Positions 53,497-62,355 are shown, counted from the first letter of the stretch. The stretch is 64,000 bases of DNA from JTS-RE37 sp041743425 (GCA_041743425.1 JBGTMS010000041.1:22512-86511); one strand, 5' to 3'. Notes: a model not told the origin generated them from the sequence alone. Made by a program: numbers and translations.

Positions 53497-54105
53497 ATGA
53501 AATTATTTGAATCAGAAATCTCCGCGACCAGCAATCTGCTTCCGATGGATGGCACGGTGCATTACCATGGTAAAATAGTCAACCGGAAGCAAGCGGATAT
53601 GTTTGCAGAGCATCTCCTCAGCCATATCGAATGGAGGAATGATGAAGCCGTCATATACGGAAGGAAAATCATCACAAAACGAAAAGTGGCATGGTATGGT
53701 GACAGACCCTATGCTTATACCTATTCCAGAACCACAAAATACGCCTTGCCCTGGAACAGCGTATTACTGGAATTAAAGTCGGCAGTGGAGGTCGTCACAG
53801 GGGAAACTTTCAATTCGTGTCTGCTCAATCTCTATCACAGTGGCAGCGAAGGAATGGACTGGCATAGTGACGGCGAAAAGGAATTAAAGAAGGAGGGCGC
53901 TATCGCATCCCTTAGTTTTGGTGCTGAAAGAAGATTTGCCTTTAAACATAAAGCTTCCAAAAAGAAGGTAGAAATCGTCCTGGAGCATGGAAGTTTGCTG
54001 GTTATGACAGGCATTACGCAACATCATTGGTTGCACCGGCTGCCGCCTGTTAAAACGATCGCAGACTACAGGATCAACCTGACGTTCAGGACGATTGATA
54101 AATAG
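53497..54105 (+). CDS. alkB: AlkB-family DNA dealkylase
   Basis: A 202-residue 2-oxoglutarate/Fe(II) dioxygenase of the AlkB family, which oxidatively removes methyl groups from N1-methyladenine and N3-methylcytosine. Ligands are His123 and Asp125 (MDWHSDGEKEL) and His180 (HHWLHRLPP). The 2-oxoglutarate and substrate arginines Arg192 and Arg198 are in YRINLTFR. The length and the NLYHSGSEGMDWHSD block resemble ALKBH2/3-type bacterial proteins. It ends the operon of the AraC-MGMT fusion, the 2OG oxygenase and the broken Ada domain. Confidence 0.95.
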   Translation: MKLFESEISATSNLLPMDGTVHYHGKIVNRKQADMFAEHLLSHIEWRNDEAVIYGRKIITKRKVAWYGDRPYAYTYSRTTKYALPWNSVLLELKSAVEVVTGETFNSCLLNLYHSGSEGMDWHSDGEKELKKEGAIASLSFGAERRFAFKHKASKKKVEIVLEHGSLLVMTGITQHHWLHRLPPVKTIADYRINLTFRTIDK

Positions 54106-54250
54106 GCTTCTCCTAGATTTATTGTATCTTCATTTAAAGGGAAATCATTCTTTTATCCGATAATATATGGTCGTCTGTATCACAAGAGCGCATCCGTATG
54201 AAACCAGCTTTATGTGCCGGTCGGATGTGTGAATTCTATAAAATTGATAT

Positions 54251-54640
54251 ATGGCCTACGATGTAAAGCTTGCAGATGATGTAAGGGAGTATCTTGTGAA
54301 TTTTCCCGAGATGAAGGTGGAAGAAAAGAAGATGTTTGGCGGACTCAGTTTTTTAATTAATGAAAAAATGTGTGTTGGGGTTAGCGGAGATCGGCTAATG
54401 TGTCGGTTTAACCCGGTTTTACAGGATCAATTATCTGAAAAAAACGGATACCAGCCAATGATCATGAAAGGACGGGAATATCCCGGATTTTGTTATGTTG
54501 ATCCCTGCGGATATAGGACCAAAAAGGAGCTTGAAAGGTGGATTGACCTGTGCCTGGATTACAATGACACTGCAAAGTCATCGAAAAAGAAAAATAAGTC
54601 CGTTATTTTAACTACCATCTACCAGCTATTTAGAATATAA
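54251..54640 (+). CDS. TfoX N-terminal domain protein
   Basis: A 129-residue protein with a TfoX/Sxy N-terminal domain: KMFGGLSFLINEKMCVGVSGDRLMCRF and GFCYVDPCGYRTKKELERWIDLCLDY. It lacks the TfoX C-terminal domain that is linked to competence in gammaproteobacteria, so no such role should be assumed. The basic tail (KSSKKKNK) is unusual in length. It is monocistronic, 145 bases after alkB. Confidence 0.87.
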   Translation: MAYDVKLADDVREYLVNFPEMKVEEKKMFGGLSFLINEKMCVGVSGDRLMCRFNPVLQDQLSEKNGYQPMIMKGREYPGFCYVDPCGYRTKKELERWIDLCLDYNDTAKSSKKKNKSVILTTIYQLFRI

Positions 54641-54991
54641 GGCAGATAGCTAAGCGCTGAACGCTTTGGCTGATGACCACAACTTATCTACAAATTGCAG
54701 CCCGAAAGAAATAGTTTTGAAATATTCAACTGAAGTTATGCCTGCAAAATAAAAGGAAAAGCCGGTAAGGATTATCCTGCTCCGACGATTCGAAATGTAT
54801 ATTTACATTATTTGATCGCCAAAATGTATGGGCTGGTCTCACTTTAATTTAAGACAAAGCTCATATGCCACGGAAGTACAAAAATAGGAGGACTGATATA
54901 AGCCGTTACACGGACTGGAGGCTGTTCTTTCCACTCCAACTGAATTAAAAGCCAATTGAAACCAATCGTTTGAAGAAAATATTTGATAACC
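54641..54991. other. 351-base gap with a small inverted repeat
   Basis: No gene is supported. AATGTA (54794-54799) and TACATT (54804-54809) form an inverted repeat with a four-base spacer, followed by another AATGTA near 54823; an operator is possible. The Ser/Thr codon-poor sequence shows no protein remnant. Confidence 0.3.
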
Positions 54992-55906
54992 ATGCTTTGT
55001 AAAAAGGGGAAATTTAAAGTTATGATATGGTTGTTGGGCGGTCTGGGTTTTCTTACCTGTAAAACTCCGGGTGAGGCCCACGGTCTGAGCATTTTTGAAA
55101 ATAGCAGAATGGTTTCAGATTTTATGCCGGAACTCTGGGTCCCGGACAATACCTATAAGGGATCCCTGTCAGACGACTATCAGACCTTTTATTTCTTCAG
55201 GAAGGCAAGTCCGGAATCAGAAAAATATATCCCTTACCTCTCCTATTATAAAAATGGTGCCTGGCAGCAACCCTCTATTCCGGATTACTACAATGAATCA
55301 TTTTCCTATACATATCAGTTAAGAGTGCCCAAAACCCCGGATCTGGTTTTTTTGTCAAATCTCAGAATGAAGACAGACACCGCGCAAAAACCAAATTACA
55401 ACTTTTGGATCACAACCATTTCCGGAGGTCGATTTGGTGAGCCGGAGGAATTGGGATACAATAAACTTATTCGCAATTATAATTCTCAACCGAGCATCTC
55501 TGAAAAAGGAACCCTCTATTTTACTTCAAACTCTCCTGATTGGAGTAAAACATATTCTTATAAAATGGAAGCCAGGACGGAGGGTTATGCAGAACCTGAA
55601 TTATTCCTGCCCGTTAATACCTGGAGAACGAACACGGATTGGATTGTTTATGAATACTGTGTCTCTCCAAGAGAGGATTATATCATCGTTTGCATAGAGG
55701 ATCAGAAACATGAAAATTCCAGTCCGGATCTTTATATTTCCTATTTAGAAGGCACAGACTGGAGCCTGCCTGAAAAATTAACCGATGATATAAATACCGG
55801 CGGCGTGGAAAATTTTCCCGTGATTACATGGGATGGAAAATATATGATCTTCACAAGGGATTTTTCTCAATTTAAAATTGTCCCTGTGCAGCACTTTAAA
55901 AAGTAA
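54992..55906 (+). CDS. exported WD40-like/PD40 beta-propeller protein
   Basis: A 304-residue protein with a hydrophobic N-terminus (MIWLLGGLGFLTCK; Cys may be a lipid site) and PD40-type repeats of the TolB-like propeller, such as QPSISEKGTLYFTSNSPDW, YCVSPREDYIIVCIED and NFPVITWDGKYMIFTRD. These repeats occur in envelope sensor or scaffold proteins. ATG 54992 is preferred to the TTG at 54983. The function is unknown. Confidence 0.75.
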   Translation: MLCKKGKFKVMIWLLGGLGFLTCKTPGEAHGLSIFENSRMVSDFMPELWVPDNTYKGSLSDDYQTFYFFRKASPESEKYIPYLSYYKNGAWQQPSIPDYYNESFSYTYQLRVPKTPDLVFLSNLRMKTDTAQKPNYNFWITTISGGRFGEPEELGYNKLIRNYNSQPSISEKGTLYFTSNSPDWSKTYSYKMEARTEGYAEPELFLPVNTWRTNTDWIVYEYCVSPREDYIIVCIEDQKHENSSPDLYISYLEGTDWSLPEKLTDDINTGGVENFPVITWDGKYMIFTRDFSQFKIVPVQHFKK

Positions 55907-56117
55907 AGTCCGCCCCTTCACCAACTCTTTTTTAGACCAGAAGTACCTGTCGAATCATTTCCGCTTTCTTGTAAGATTCTTTATATTGCCTCCAACCATT
56001 GAGTCAGATGTCCGACTGCAACTAATATTTCCTATTGTTGATAACACACGAAAGTGACCCGCGATTTACAAAAACGGCCGGCAACTTTATTTTCCGGGAT
56101 AAATACATGTCCATTTT

Positions 56118-56834
56118 ATGGTAACAAAAATGTTTATGAAATCTCCGCTAATGATGATACTGTTTTTACTTGGTACGTCTGTGAACGGTACAATGTACGC
56201 TCAAACCAATGAAGATGCATTAGGTTCGTGGTATATGTACTTCTTTAACGGAACCTTCAGTGAAAGCGAGTTTGGTTTTCAGGGAGATGTGCAATACCGG
56301 AACTGGAATATCATTGGAGATCTCGAACAACTGCTGCTACGCGGAGGCTTCACTTATAGCCCGAAAGCCACGGCTATCAAATTTACACTGGGATATGGGA
56401 ATATTACATCCGGAACCTATGGCTCTGAAAATTCGACCTCAGGTGAAAGCAGGATTTATCAGGAAGCACTTTACCCTGTTCGTATAGGTCAAAGATGGAA
56501 TCTGAATCACAGATTCCGGTTTGAACAACGATTTGTTCAGAACCAGGAGTTTCGCACCCGGTTTAGGTACAATCTCTCAATGGAAATCCCGCTTAATAGA
56601 AATGAAATGGTAGAAAAAACCCTGTATCTGGCACTTTATGATGAGCTCTTTATAAATGGGGAACGAAGCATTGGGAACGGTAATGAGGTAGAAGTTTTCG
56701 ATCGCAACAGGTTGTATGTGGCGTTGGGATATATGATCAGTCCTTCCCTGAAGATACAACTCGGTTTTATGAAGCAAGCAACTGATATGCTTTCAAAAAA
56801 TCAGCTGCAGTTTAGTCTCCATCATAAATTATAA
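56118..56834 (+). CDS. DUF2490-family outer membrane beta-barrel protein
   Basis: A 238-residue protein with a signal peptide (cleavage near MYAQ) and a beta-barrel of the DUF2490 type: GSWYMYFFNGTFSESEFGFQGDVQYRNWNIIGD at the start, RIGQRWNLNHRFRFEQRF in the middle and LSKNQLQFSLHHKL at the end, with alternating hydrophobic residues and a C-terminal aromatic-rich strand. It is probably in the outer membrane. No transport or enzyme role is known. Confidence 0.86.
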   Translation: MVTKMFMKSPLMMILFLLGTSVNGTMYAQTNEDALGSWYMYFFNGTFSESEFGFQGDVQYRNWNIIGDLEQLLLRGGFTYSPKATAIKFTLGYGNITSGTYGSENSTSGESRIYQEALYPVRIGQRWNLNHRFRFEQRFVQNQEFRTRFRYNLSMEIPLNRNEMVEKTLYLALYDELFINGERSIGNGNEVEVFDRNRLYVALGYMISPSLKIQLGFMKQATDMLSKNQLQFSLHHKL

Positions 56835-57041
56835 GAGTCATCAGCTGGCCATCTAATGAAAGACACGGAGGTATGGGGATCAAAGTAAAGGATACCTTTC
56901 CAAAAAACAAGTATCTCAAAGATGAAAGGCAGCGGATTCTGATTCCCTTAACAAATGACGGGAAGTAAAGGCAGCGGCTGACCGCACTTTAACTTTTTTA
57001 GTATATTTAGAAACACTTCCCCCTGCTCTAAAATAATTTTC
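56835..57041. other. short intergenic region with a small open frame
   Basis: A 31-codon frame (56873-56968) follows a GGAGG run that touches its ATG; no product is recognised. A -7-like TATATTTA lies near 57001. Confidence 0.25.
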
Positions 57042-57575
57042 ATGAAACAAATAGTGATTTGTTTGCTCATCCTGCCGTTGTTTTCAGAGGTTTTGTCACA
57101 GGATATTCCGCCTTCACCGATTATTTTTATTAACGACGGCAGTGGCTCCATGTGGGGTCAATTGCAAGGAAAAACTAAGATGAAAATCGCTTCAGGGGTA
57201 CTATCTTCCACCGTAAAATCGCTCCCGGAAAATCAAAAAATCGGACTTGTAGCATATGGTTCCAGTCAAAAGAAGGATTGTCAGGATGTTGAATTTTTAG
57301 TGGATGGTGAAAAGGGCGACAGATCCAAAGTCATTACAGCGCTGCAGTCCAGTCAACCGCTTGGAATGACACCCCTCACCTATTCAACTAAACTTGTTAT
57401 TGACCGGCTGGGGGAAACGAGTGCCAAAGCGACCGTTATCATTTTGACAGACGGCATCGAATCCTGCGACGGAAGTATATGCGAAGTGGTTCGTACTGCA
57501 AGGAAAGAAGGGATTGATTTTCGTTTGCATATCATCGGTTTCGGACTTAGTGCGACAAAAGGGCTAACGTTTTAA
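57042..57575 (+). CDS. exported von Willebrand A-domain protein, apparently shortened
   Basis: A 177-residue protein with a signal peptide (cleavage near VLSQ) and a VWA domain containing the metal-ion-dependent adhesion site DGSGS (residues 32-36), the Thr of GMTPLTYS and the Asp of ILTDGIES. It stops just after the last strand (LHIIGFGLSATKGLTF), where relatives continue with a further helix and often a C-terminal region, so it may be truncated. A small membrane protein gene starts two bases after the stop. Secreted VWA proteins bind ligands or other proteins. Confidence 0.8.
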   Translation: MKQIVICLLILPLFSEVLSQDIPPSPIIFINDGSGSMWGQLQGKTKMKIASGVLSSTVKSLPENQKIGLVAYGSSQKKDCQDVEFLVDGEKGDRSKVITALQSSQPLGMTPLTYSTKLVIDRLGETSAKATVIILTDGIESCDGSICEVVRTARKEGIDFRLHIIGFGLSATKGLTF

Positions 57576-57577
57576 TT

Positions 57578-57958
57578 ATGAGTAAACTATGGAAGCCGGC
57601 CTGCCTGTTATTTAATTTTCTTTGTCTCGCCGTTTCCTTTATAGCAGGTATGTATTTTGCAGGGGCCATTGATGCCGGAAAGGATCAGGGACTGGCAGGC
57701 GGTGCTATCGTCCTGGGCTGGGGGGTTCTGTTTGCCGGATTGGCCTTTATAGCCTCCTTTTTTATCACCTACTACCTCATTCATGCTAAAATTATAAGGG
57801 CCAATTGGGTGCTTCTCGCACTCCTGGTTCTCGGATTTGGTGTGACATATTACAGGTTCCTCGAACGGGACAGGCTGCAGGACGAAAGAAACAGCCCTTA
57901 CAATGGCCCTGTCACTCCCACCACCCCGACCCAATCCTCATTTTTAGCCTCATGGTAA
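57578..57958 (+). CDS. three-helix membrane protein next to the VWA gene
   Basis: A 126-residue protein with three hydrophobic segments (about residues 8-30, 42-68 and 75-95), a short charged loop and a Pro/Thr-rich tail (PYNGPVTPTTPTQSS). No family is recognised. It starts two bases after the VWA gene, so the two are almost certainly co-transcribed. The tail suggests that a further domain may have been lost, but no continuation is found. Confidence 0.7.
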   Translation: MSKLWKPACLLFNFLCLAVSFIAGMYFAGAIDAGKDQGLAGGAIVLGWGVLFAGLAFIASFFITYYLIHAKIIRANWVLLALLVLGFGVTYYRFLERDRLQDERNSPYNGPVTPTTPTQSSFLASW

Positions 57959-58035
57959 AATTATATACAGAGAAGCATGATAAAAGGAATTTTTCACAAA
58001 AGTGAGCTGGACAGAAATCAAATAGACCCGATATT

Positions 58036-59085
58036 ATGGCTGGTTTGAAACGTACTATTTTTTCACCTGAGGTCTTTATATTCATCCCAGGTTATCTTAC
58101 TTTTTGCCTCCTGCTGATACTTATCCATCGGCCTGTATATGGCCAGAATGCCCCCATCGGTGAAAATGCTGAATTCCTTCAGACCATAAAAGGACGAATC
58201 GATGTCTCAGGGCCGGGATACACTTTGACTCATGAGCATATTATGTCAAATTTTGGCAAGGAGCCTGAAGTATCAGCCGTATATGATGTTCCGCGCTTAT
58301 TGGGACAGACGATACCCTATCTGAAGCACCTTCATTCTCTTGGCGTCCGTACCATATTTGACTGCACCACAGCTTATTTCGGAAGAAATGTGAACTTGTT
58401 AAAGACCATCAGTGACGCTACCGGTATCGCAGTTGTCACCAACACCGGAATCTATGGCGCTGCAAGTGACCGCTATATCCCCGAATTTGCTTACCAAAAA
58501 GATGCGGAGGCTATTGCCAACATTTGGATTACCGAATATAAAACAGGCATTGACGGAACAGATATCAGGCCCGGGTTTATAAAACTTAGTTTTGATGAGG
58601 GGACTCCATCCGCGATCGATTTAAAGCTATTTGAAGCAGGCATCCTGACCCATCTTGAAACTGGCCTGACCATCGCCGTCCACACGGGTGACAATCTTGC
58701 AGCAGCCAAAGCCCAGATGGCTCTTATAAGAGATTATAAAATGGATCCGGATGCGTGGATCTGGGTACATGCCGACCAGTTTCAGGATGATGACATTCTT
58801 ATCAAATTTGCTTCCGAAGGAGCATGGATATCCCTTGATGGTGTGCGTTTGGCCACCTATCCTGCTTACGTAGACAGAATATTAAAGTTTAAGGCTAAAA
58901 ATGTACTCGACAAGGTGCTGTTGTCACATGATGGAAACGGATTTCCCAATGGAGGTGAAATTAGGGCCTTTGATGTGATCCTGACCCATTTGATTCCAGC
59001 CTTAATTTCGGGTGGTTGTACCCGGGAGGAGATCCAACTATTGCTGGTGGTCAATCCCGGAAAAGCGTTTGGTATAAAGCATTAA
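58036..59085 (+). CDS. exported phosphotriesterase-family amidohydrolase
   Basis: A 349-residue TIM-barrel metal hydrolase of the phosphotriesterase (PTE/PLL/Php) family with an N-terminal signal anchor. All metal-site residues are present: His66 and His68 (LTHEH), the carboxylated Lys183 (FIKLSFDE), His216 (AVHTG), His245 (VHADQ) and Asp299 (LSHDG). Members act as lactonases, phosphotriesterases or on sugar lactones; the specificity cannot be read from sequence. It is a single gene after the VWA pair. Confidence 0.88.
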   Translation: MAGLKRTIFSPEVFIFIPGYLTFCLLLILIHRPVYGQNAPIGENAEFLQTIKGRIDVSGPGYTLTHEHIMSNFGKEPEVSAVYDVPRLLGQTIPYLKHLHSLGVRTIFDCTTAYFGRNVNLLKTISDATGIAVVTNTGIYGAASDRYIPEFAYQKDAEAIANIWITEYKTGIDGTDIRPGFIKLSFDEGTPSAIDLKLFEAGILTHLETGLTIAVHTGDNLAAAKAQMALIRDYKMDPDAWIWVHADQFQDDDILIKFASEGAWISLDGVRLATYPAYVDRILKFKAKNVLDKVLLSHDGNGFPNGGEIRAFDVILTHLIPALISGGCTREEIQLLLVVNPGKAFGIKH

Positions 59086-59158
59086 GCCCTCTAAACAGGT
59101 TTGAAGGGAGCTGGTTTGGATAAAAAAAAATGTGAAAGATGACCGATGTTTGATTTCA

Positions 59159-59360
59159 ATGAGGCCGGTCGTTCCTGATGCCCTGAAATCATTCAAATGG
59201 TATAGGAAAGCCCTTGGGGGCCACTGAATTCTGAAATTTGGGATCGGTTGTTGGCCTGGAAATCCTCTGGACCTTTTTTTTCTTGGAGATCCGGAAAATA
59301 ACGGGTGGGAAAATCCATCTGTGGTAGGCACAACTGCAACACCTTTGATATGATATTCAA
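59159..59360 (+). pseudogene. VOC-family (glyoxalase-like) remnant with several lesions
   Basis: In pieces over two frames the plus strand encodes a VOC protein: VVPDALKSFKWYRKALG (from 59165), then in the next frame GATEF followed by TGA where Trp (TGG) is expected and NLGSVVGLE, and then back in the first frame NPLDLFFLGDPENNGWENPSVVGTTAT. This is the N-terminal module of a PhnB/glyoxalase-like protein. At least two frameshifts and one nonsense codon break it, and no C-terminal module is recognised up to the next gene at 59465. Confidence 0.75.
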
Positions 59361-59464
59361 TCTGCTGCGTCACTCCGCACATCATCAGATATCTGAACGA
59401 AATTGCTATACCCTTCTCAGACATCATCAATCTTTAGACTACCTTGTCCAAAACCTGATATTGG

Positions 59465-59959
59465 ATGGATACAAGTGGTATTGATTTATTGAAAACAGTT
59501 TTGTGGCAGCAATTCGGAGCCAGTATTAAAATGCTGGAAAACAGCATCACGTGCTGTCCTGAAGACCTATGGACAACGCATCCAAAATTCTGGTACAATG
59601 CCTTTCACTGCCTTTTCTTTCTGGACTACTATCTGACTCTTCCGCCCGTCGGATTTTCACCCCCGTCTCCCTTTACCCTTTCAGAATTTGAAGATGTGAT
59701 GCCTCAGAGAACCTATACCCAATCGGAACTATTGAATTATCTGAACAGTAGCAAAAAAAAATGCCAGACGCTCATCTCCGGCCTGACGGCAGAAGAAATG
59801 CATCGTCAATGGATCAACGAGTCGAACACCATGCGCTATTCCCTGCTGGAAATTTTACTCTACAATATGCGTCATGTCCAGCACCACGCGGGGCAGCTCA
59901 ACATGTTACTGCGGCAGGAGCTCAATGATGCCCCGGATTGGGTCTTCCGGGCTTCCTGA
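59465..59959 (+). CDS. DinB-family protein
   Basis: A 164-residue four-helix DinB-like protein. The metal-binding histidines of the fold are suggested by AFHCLFFLDYYLT (first helix pair) and MRHVQHHAGQLNMLLRQE (third helix). DinB-like proteins include thiol-dependent S-transferases of bacillithiol or mycothiol; as bshC is present at 36-38 kb, a bacillithiol-dependent role is possible (inference). It is a single gene. Confidence 0.86.
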   Translation: MDTSGIDLLKTVLWQQFGASIKMLENSITCCPEDLWTTHPKFWYNAFHCLFFLDYYLTLPPVGFSPPSPFTLSEFEDVMPQRTYTQSELLNYLNSSKKKCQTLISGLTAEEMHRQWINESNTMRYSLLEILLYNMRHVQHHAGQLNMLLRQELNDAPDWVFRAS

Positions 59960-60068
59960 TAAAGGATCAGCTGACAGCATTTGAAAAAAAGAGTTCTCCG
60001 GGCTGTACAACCAAGGAAAGGCCTTTATGAAAAAATGCTACCTTGGTATAAGTACAAATTATATGGGG

Positions 60069-60494
60069 ATGAGTACCAAACTTATTAAATTATTTCTAAG
60101 ACTGGCTTTGGCGGTGGGATTTCTTTCGGCCGTTGCAGACCGTTTTGGATATTGGGGAAAAGATGTAGCTGTATGGGGAAATTGGGAAAACTTCGTGGGA
60201 TATACTCAGGTGATCAATCCATGGATACCGGCCGGGATGATACCCAGCCTTGCCGTCATTGCGACGGTGGCTGAGGTTATTTTTGGTCTGTGTCTACTGA
60301 TCGGCTTTAAAACCGAACTGGTTGCGAAATGGAGTGGCTTCCTTCTTTTGTTGTTTGGCCTGTCAATGACATTTTCCGTTGGACTGAAATCAGCGCTTGA
60401 TTATTCCGTTTTTACGGCATCCAGTGCTGCTTTTGCACTCAGTCTGTTAAAGGAAAAGTTTCTTGAGATTGATAGGTTCCTCTGGAAAAATTAA
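60069..60494 (+). CDS. DoxX-like membrane protein
   Basis: A 141-residue protein with four membrane segments in the DoxX/DoxD-like pattern: LIKLFLRLALAVGFLSAVADRFGYWG, IPSLAVIATVAEVIFGLCLLIGFKTE, a third at WSGFLLLLFGLSMTFSVG and a fourth at SSAAFALSLL. Members are small quinol-related or unknown membrane proteins. The start could also be ATG 60027 or 60063; MSTKLIK at 60069 fits relatives best. The following GH43 gene begins 109 bases on. Confidence 0.8.
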   Translation: MSTKLIKLFLRLALAVGFLSAVADRFGYWGKDVAVWGNWENFVGYTQVINPWIPAGMIPSLAVIATVAEVIFGLCLLIGFKTELVAKWSGFLLLLFGLSMTFSVGLKSALDYSVFTASSAAFALSLLKEKFLEIDRFLWKN

Positions 60495-60603
60495 TCATTT
60501 GGCTTACATGAAACTCCTCCGAAAAACCCATCATCCCTTACAACGCACTTTGTTAAAGATGAAAGGCATATCATGTTCTTCAGTTTATCGAAGGTTGGAA
60601 TTT

Positions 60604-61623
60604 ATGAGAAAGATCTTCTACCCATTATGGTATTTGCTGCTTCTGGGCATGTGGTGTTGCGCAGAGAAGCATGGGGAAGACCCCCCAGTTGCAGAAGAAT
60701 ATGTATCCAACCCCATTCTCAGCCGGGGTGCCGATCCCTGGATGACAATGGATGGGGATACCATTAGATATTGTTATGCTCAGAACAATGCGATTTATGT
60801 AAAGTCTGTTCTACGAATCTCACAACTGGAATCGACACCTGGATTTAAAATCTGGGAACCGCCACCAAATACAGGGTATTCCAAGGAAATCTGGGCTCCG
60901 GAACTTCACAAAATAAATGATACATGGTATGTGTATTTTGCTGCAGATGACGGCATTAATTTAAATCACCGGATGCATGTTATATCCTCAGAAAAGGCTG
61001 ACCTAAACAAGACTTTTAATTATCTGGGTCAACTGACCGATGCTTCTGATAAATGGGCTATTGACGGGACGTTCTTTCACCAGTCTGACAGAATGTATTT
61101 TGTTTGGTCGGGTTGGGAAGGGGATGTTAACGACCAACAGCATCTTTACATTGCAGAAATGGATAGCCCCACCCGGATAAGCTCCGAAAGAATTCAGGTT
61201 TCCAGCCCCGAATACAGCTGGGAAAAACAAGGGGCAGGTGATGGCTTGCCGACCATTAATGAAGGCCCTCAGGTAATTCAGCGGCCGGGACAGGTATTTA
61301 TAGTCTATTCTGCAAGCGGCAGCTGGTCAGACCATTATTGTTTGGGCATGCTGGAATTAAAAGGGGATGATCCTTTGCTCAAATCATCCTGGTTAAAGCA
61401 CCCCGAGCCGGTCTTTAAGGGAAATGATGAAGTCATCAGCCCGGGACACGCTTCTTTTTTAAAAATAGGAACGAAGGACTATTTGGTCTACCACTGCAAT
61501 GCTCAAAAGGGAGGAGGCTGGGAAAATCGACAAGTGCATATACAGGCTTTTCAGTGGCAGAATGATCGCCCGGTTTTCGGGTCTCCAGTTCCTATAAATT
61601 CCAAGGTGCGGATTTCATACTGA
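60604..61623 (+). CDS. exported GH43-family glycosidase
   Basis: A 339-residue five-bladed propeller glycosidase of family GH43, which commonly cuts arabinan or xylan side chains. A signal peptide (FYPLWYLLLLGMWCC) is present. The three catalytic acids are readable as Asp44 in GADPWM (general base), the Asp of WAIDGTF and the Glu of NEGPQV (general acid). EIWAPELHKINDTWYVYFAA is typical. ATG 60604 is taken; the frame upstream overlaps the DoxX gene. With the secreted DUF4038 and GH65 enzymes it supports polysaccharide use. Confidence 0.88.
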   Translation: MRKIFYPLWYLLLLGMWCCAEKHGEDPPVAEEYVSNPILSRGADPWMTMDGDTIRYCYAQNNAIYVKSVLRISQLESTPGFKIWEPPPNTGYSKEIWAPELHKINDTWYVYFAADDGINLNHRMHVISSEKADLNKTFNYLGQLTDASDKWAIDGTFFHQSDRMYFVWSGWEGDVNDQQHLYIAEMDSPTRISSERIQVSSPEYSWEKQGAGDGLPTINEGPQVIQRPGQVFIVYSASGSWSDHYCLGMLELKGDDPLLKSSWLKHPEPVFKGNDEVISPGHASFLKIGTKDYLVYHCNAQKGGGWENRQVHIQAFQWQNDRPVFGSPVPINSKVRISY

Positions 61624-61956
61624 TGGCTGGCATATAAGTTGATTGTTCAAGGTATCCAAAGGCATCCACAACGACCTTGCTTCCGGAGCACAGCAGATAT
61701 GGGTACATCTCATTCTAATACTTTACAAAGATGATCGTTTCTTTTGTGAATATCCGCTGAGAGGCGAAATTACCCTTTCGGACAGAAACAGAAAATCCGG
61801 AGCTGACTGATTGATTATTGGGCATATGGAGACCTGAGAACCGTAGTTTGGACCTCCGTAAAGTCGCCCGGATTTCTGAAACAGATTGATGTACACTTGC
61901 AGAGTGGTCCGGGGTTCTTATCTTTATAAATTAGAAATCATATTAAATTACAGAAG
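61624..61956. other. 333-base intergenic region
   Basis: Nothing coding is recognised. Its downstream end carries the candidate promoter listed for the GlcG-type gene. Confidence 0.4.
61897..61926 (+). promoter_or_regulatory. candidate promoter for the GlcG-type gene
   Basis: TTG (61897-61899) and TATCTTTA (61919-61926) are 19 bases apart, near the Bacteroidota pattern; the -7 box differs in the last base. It lies 30 bases before ATG 61957. Confidence 0.45.
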
Positions 61957-62355
61957 ATGGGAATGACATTGAAGCTGGCCGAAAAAATGATTGCCTCTGC
62001 AAAAGAAAAAGCAGAGGAGCTGGAAACTAAAATGAATATCGCGGTTGTAGATGCCGGGGCCAATCTGGTGGCCTTTGCCCGAATGGACGGGGCGTGGCTA
62101 GGTTCGCTGGATATCGCGATAAAAAAAGCAAAAACAGCGCGCTATTTTGATATGAATACCGGAGAAATCGGAAAACTTTCCCAGCCGGGAGGACCTTTAT
62201 ATCATATAGAGCATTCCAACCAGGGCCTTATATCCTTTCCGGGGGGTATACCTCTGAAGGATTCCAAGGGGGAGGTCATAGGTGCTATAGGCGTCAGCGG
62301 CAGTAGTGTGGATAATGACCATGCAGTTGCGGCCGCCGGGTCGGCTGCCGTCTGA
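61957..62355 (+). CDS. GlcG/HbpS-family (heme-binding-like) protein
   Basis: A 132-residue GlcG/HbpS-like protein: MTLKLAEKMIASAKEKAEELETKMNIAVVDAGANLVAFARMDGAWLGSLDIAIKKAKTA and GAIGVSGSSVDNDHAVAAAGSAAV. Family members bind heme or small molecules and often stand beside dehydrogenases. No signal peptide is seen. It precedes a sorbosone-dehydrogenase-like lipoprotein by 227 bases, suggesting a functional link. Confidence 0.87.
   Translation: MGMTLKLAEKMIASAKEKAEELETKMNIAVVDAGANLVAFARMDGAWLGSLDIAIKKAKTARYFDMNTGEIGKLSQPGGPLYHIEHSNQGLISFPGGIPLKDSKGEVIGAIGVSGSSVDNDHAVAAAGSAAV

Noticed and set aside
56873..56968. 31-codon frame with a GGAGG run before its ATG
   Set aside because: The purine run touches the ATG, which is too close, and the product is not recognisable.
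59038..59430. Open frame of 130 codons on the minus strand
   Set aside because: It lies opposite the VOC remnant and the PTE gene end; its translation shows no family similarity, whereas the plus strand does.
41942..62355. attC-like recombination sites between the small genes
   Set aside because: I looked for repeated GTTRRRY/RYYYAAC pairs in the gaps and found no consistent copies, so integron cassettes are not claimed.
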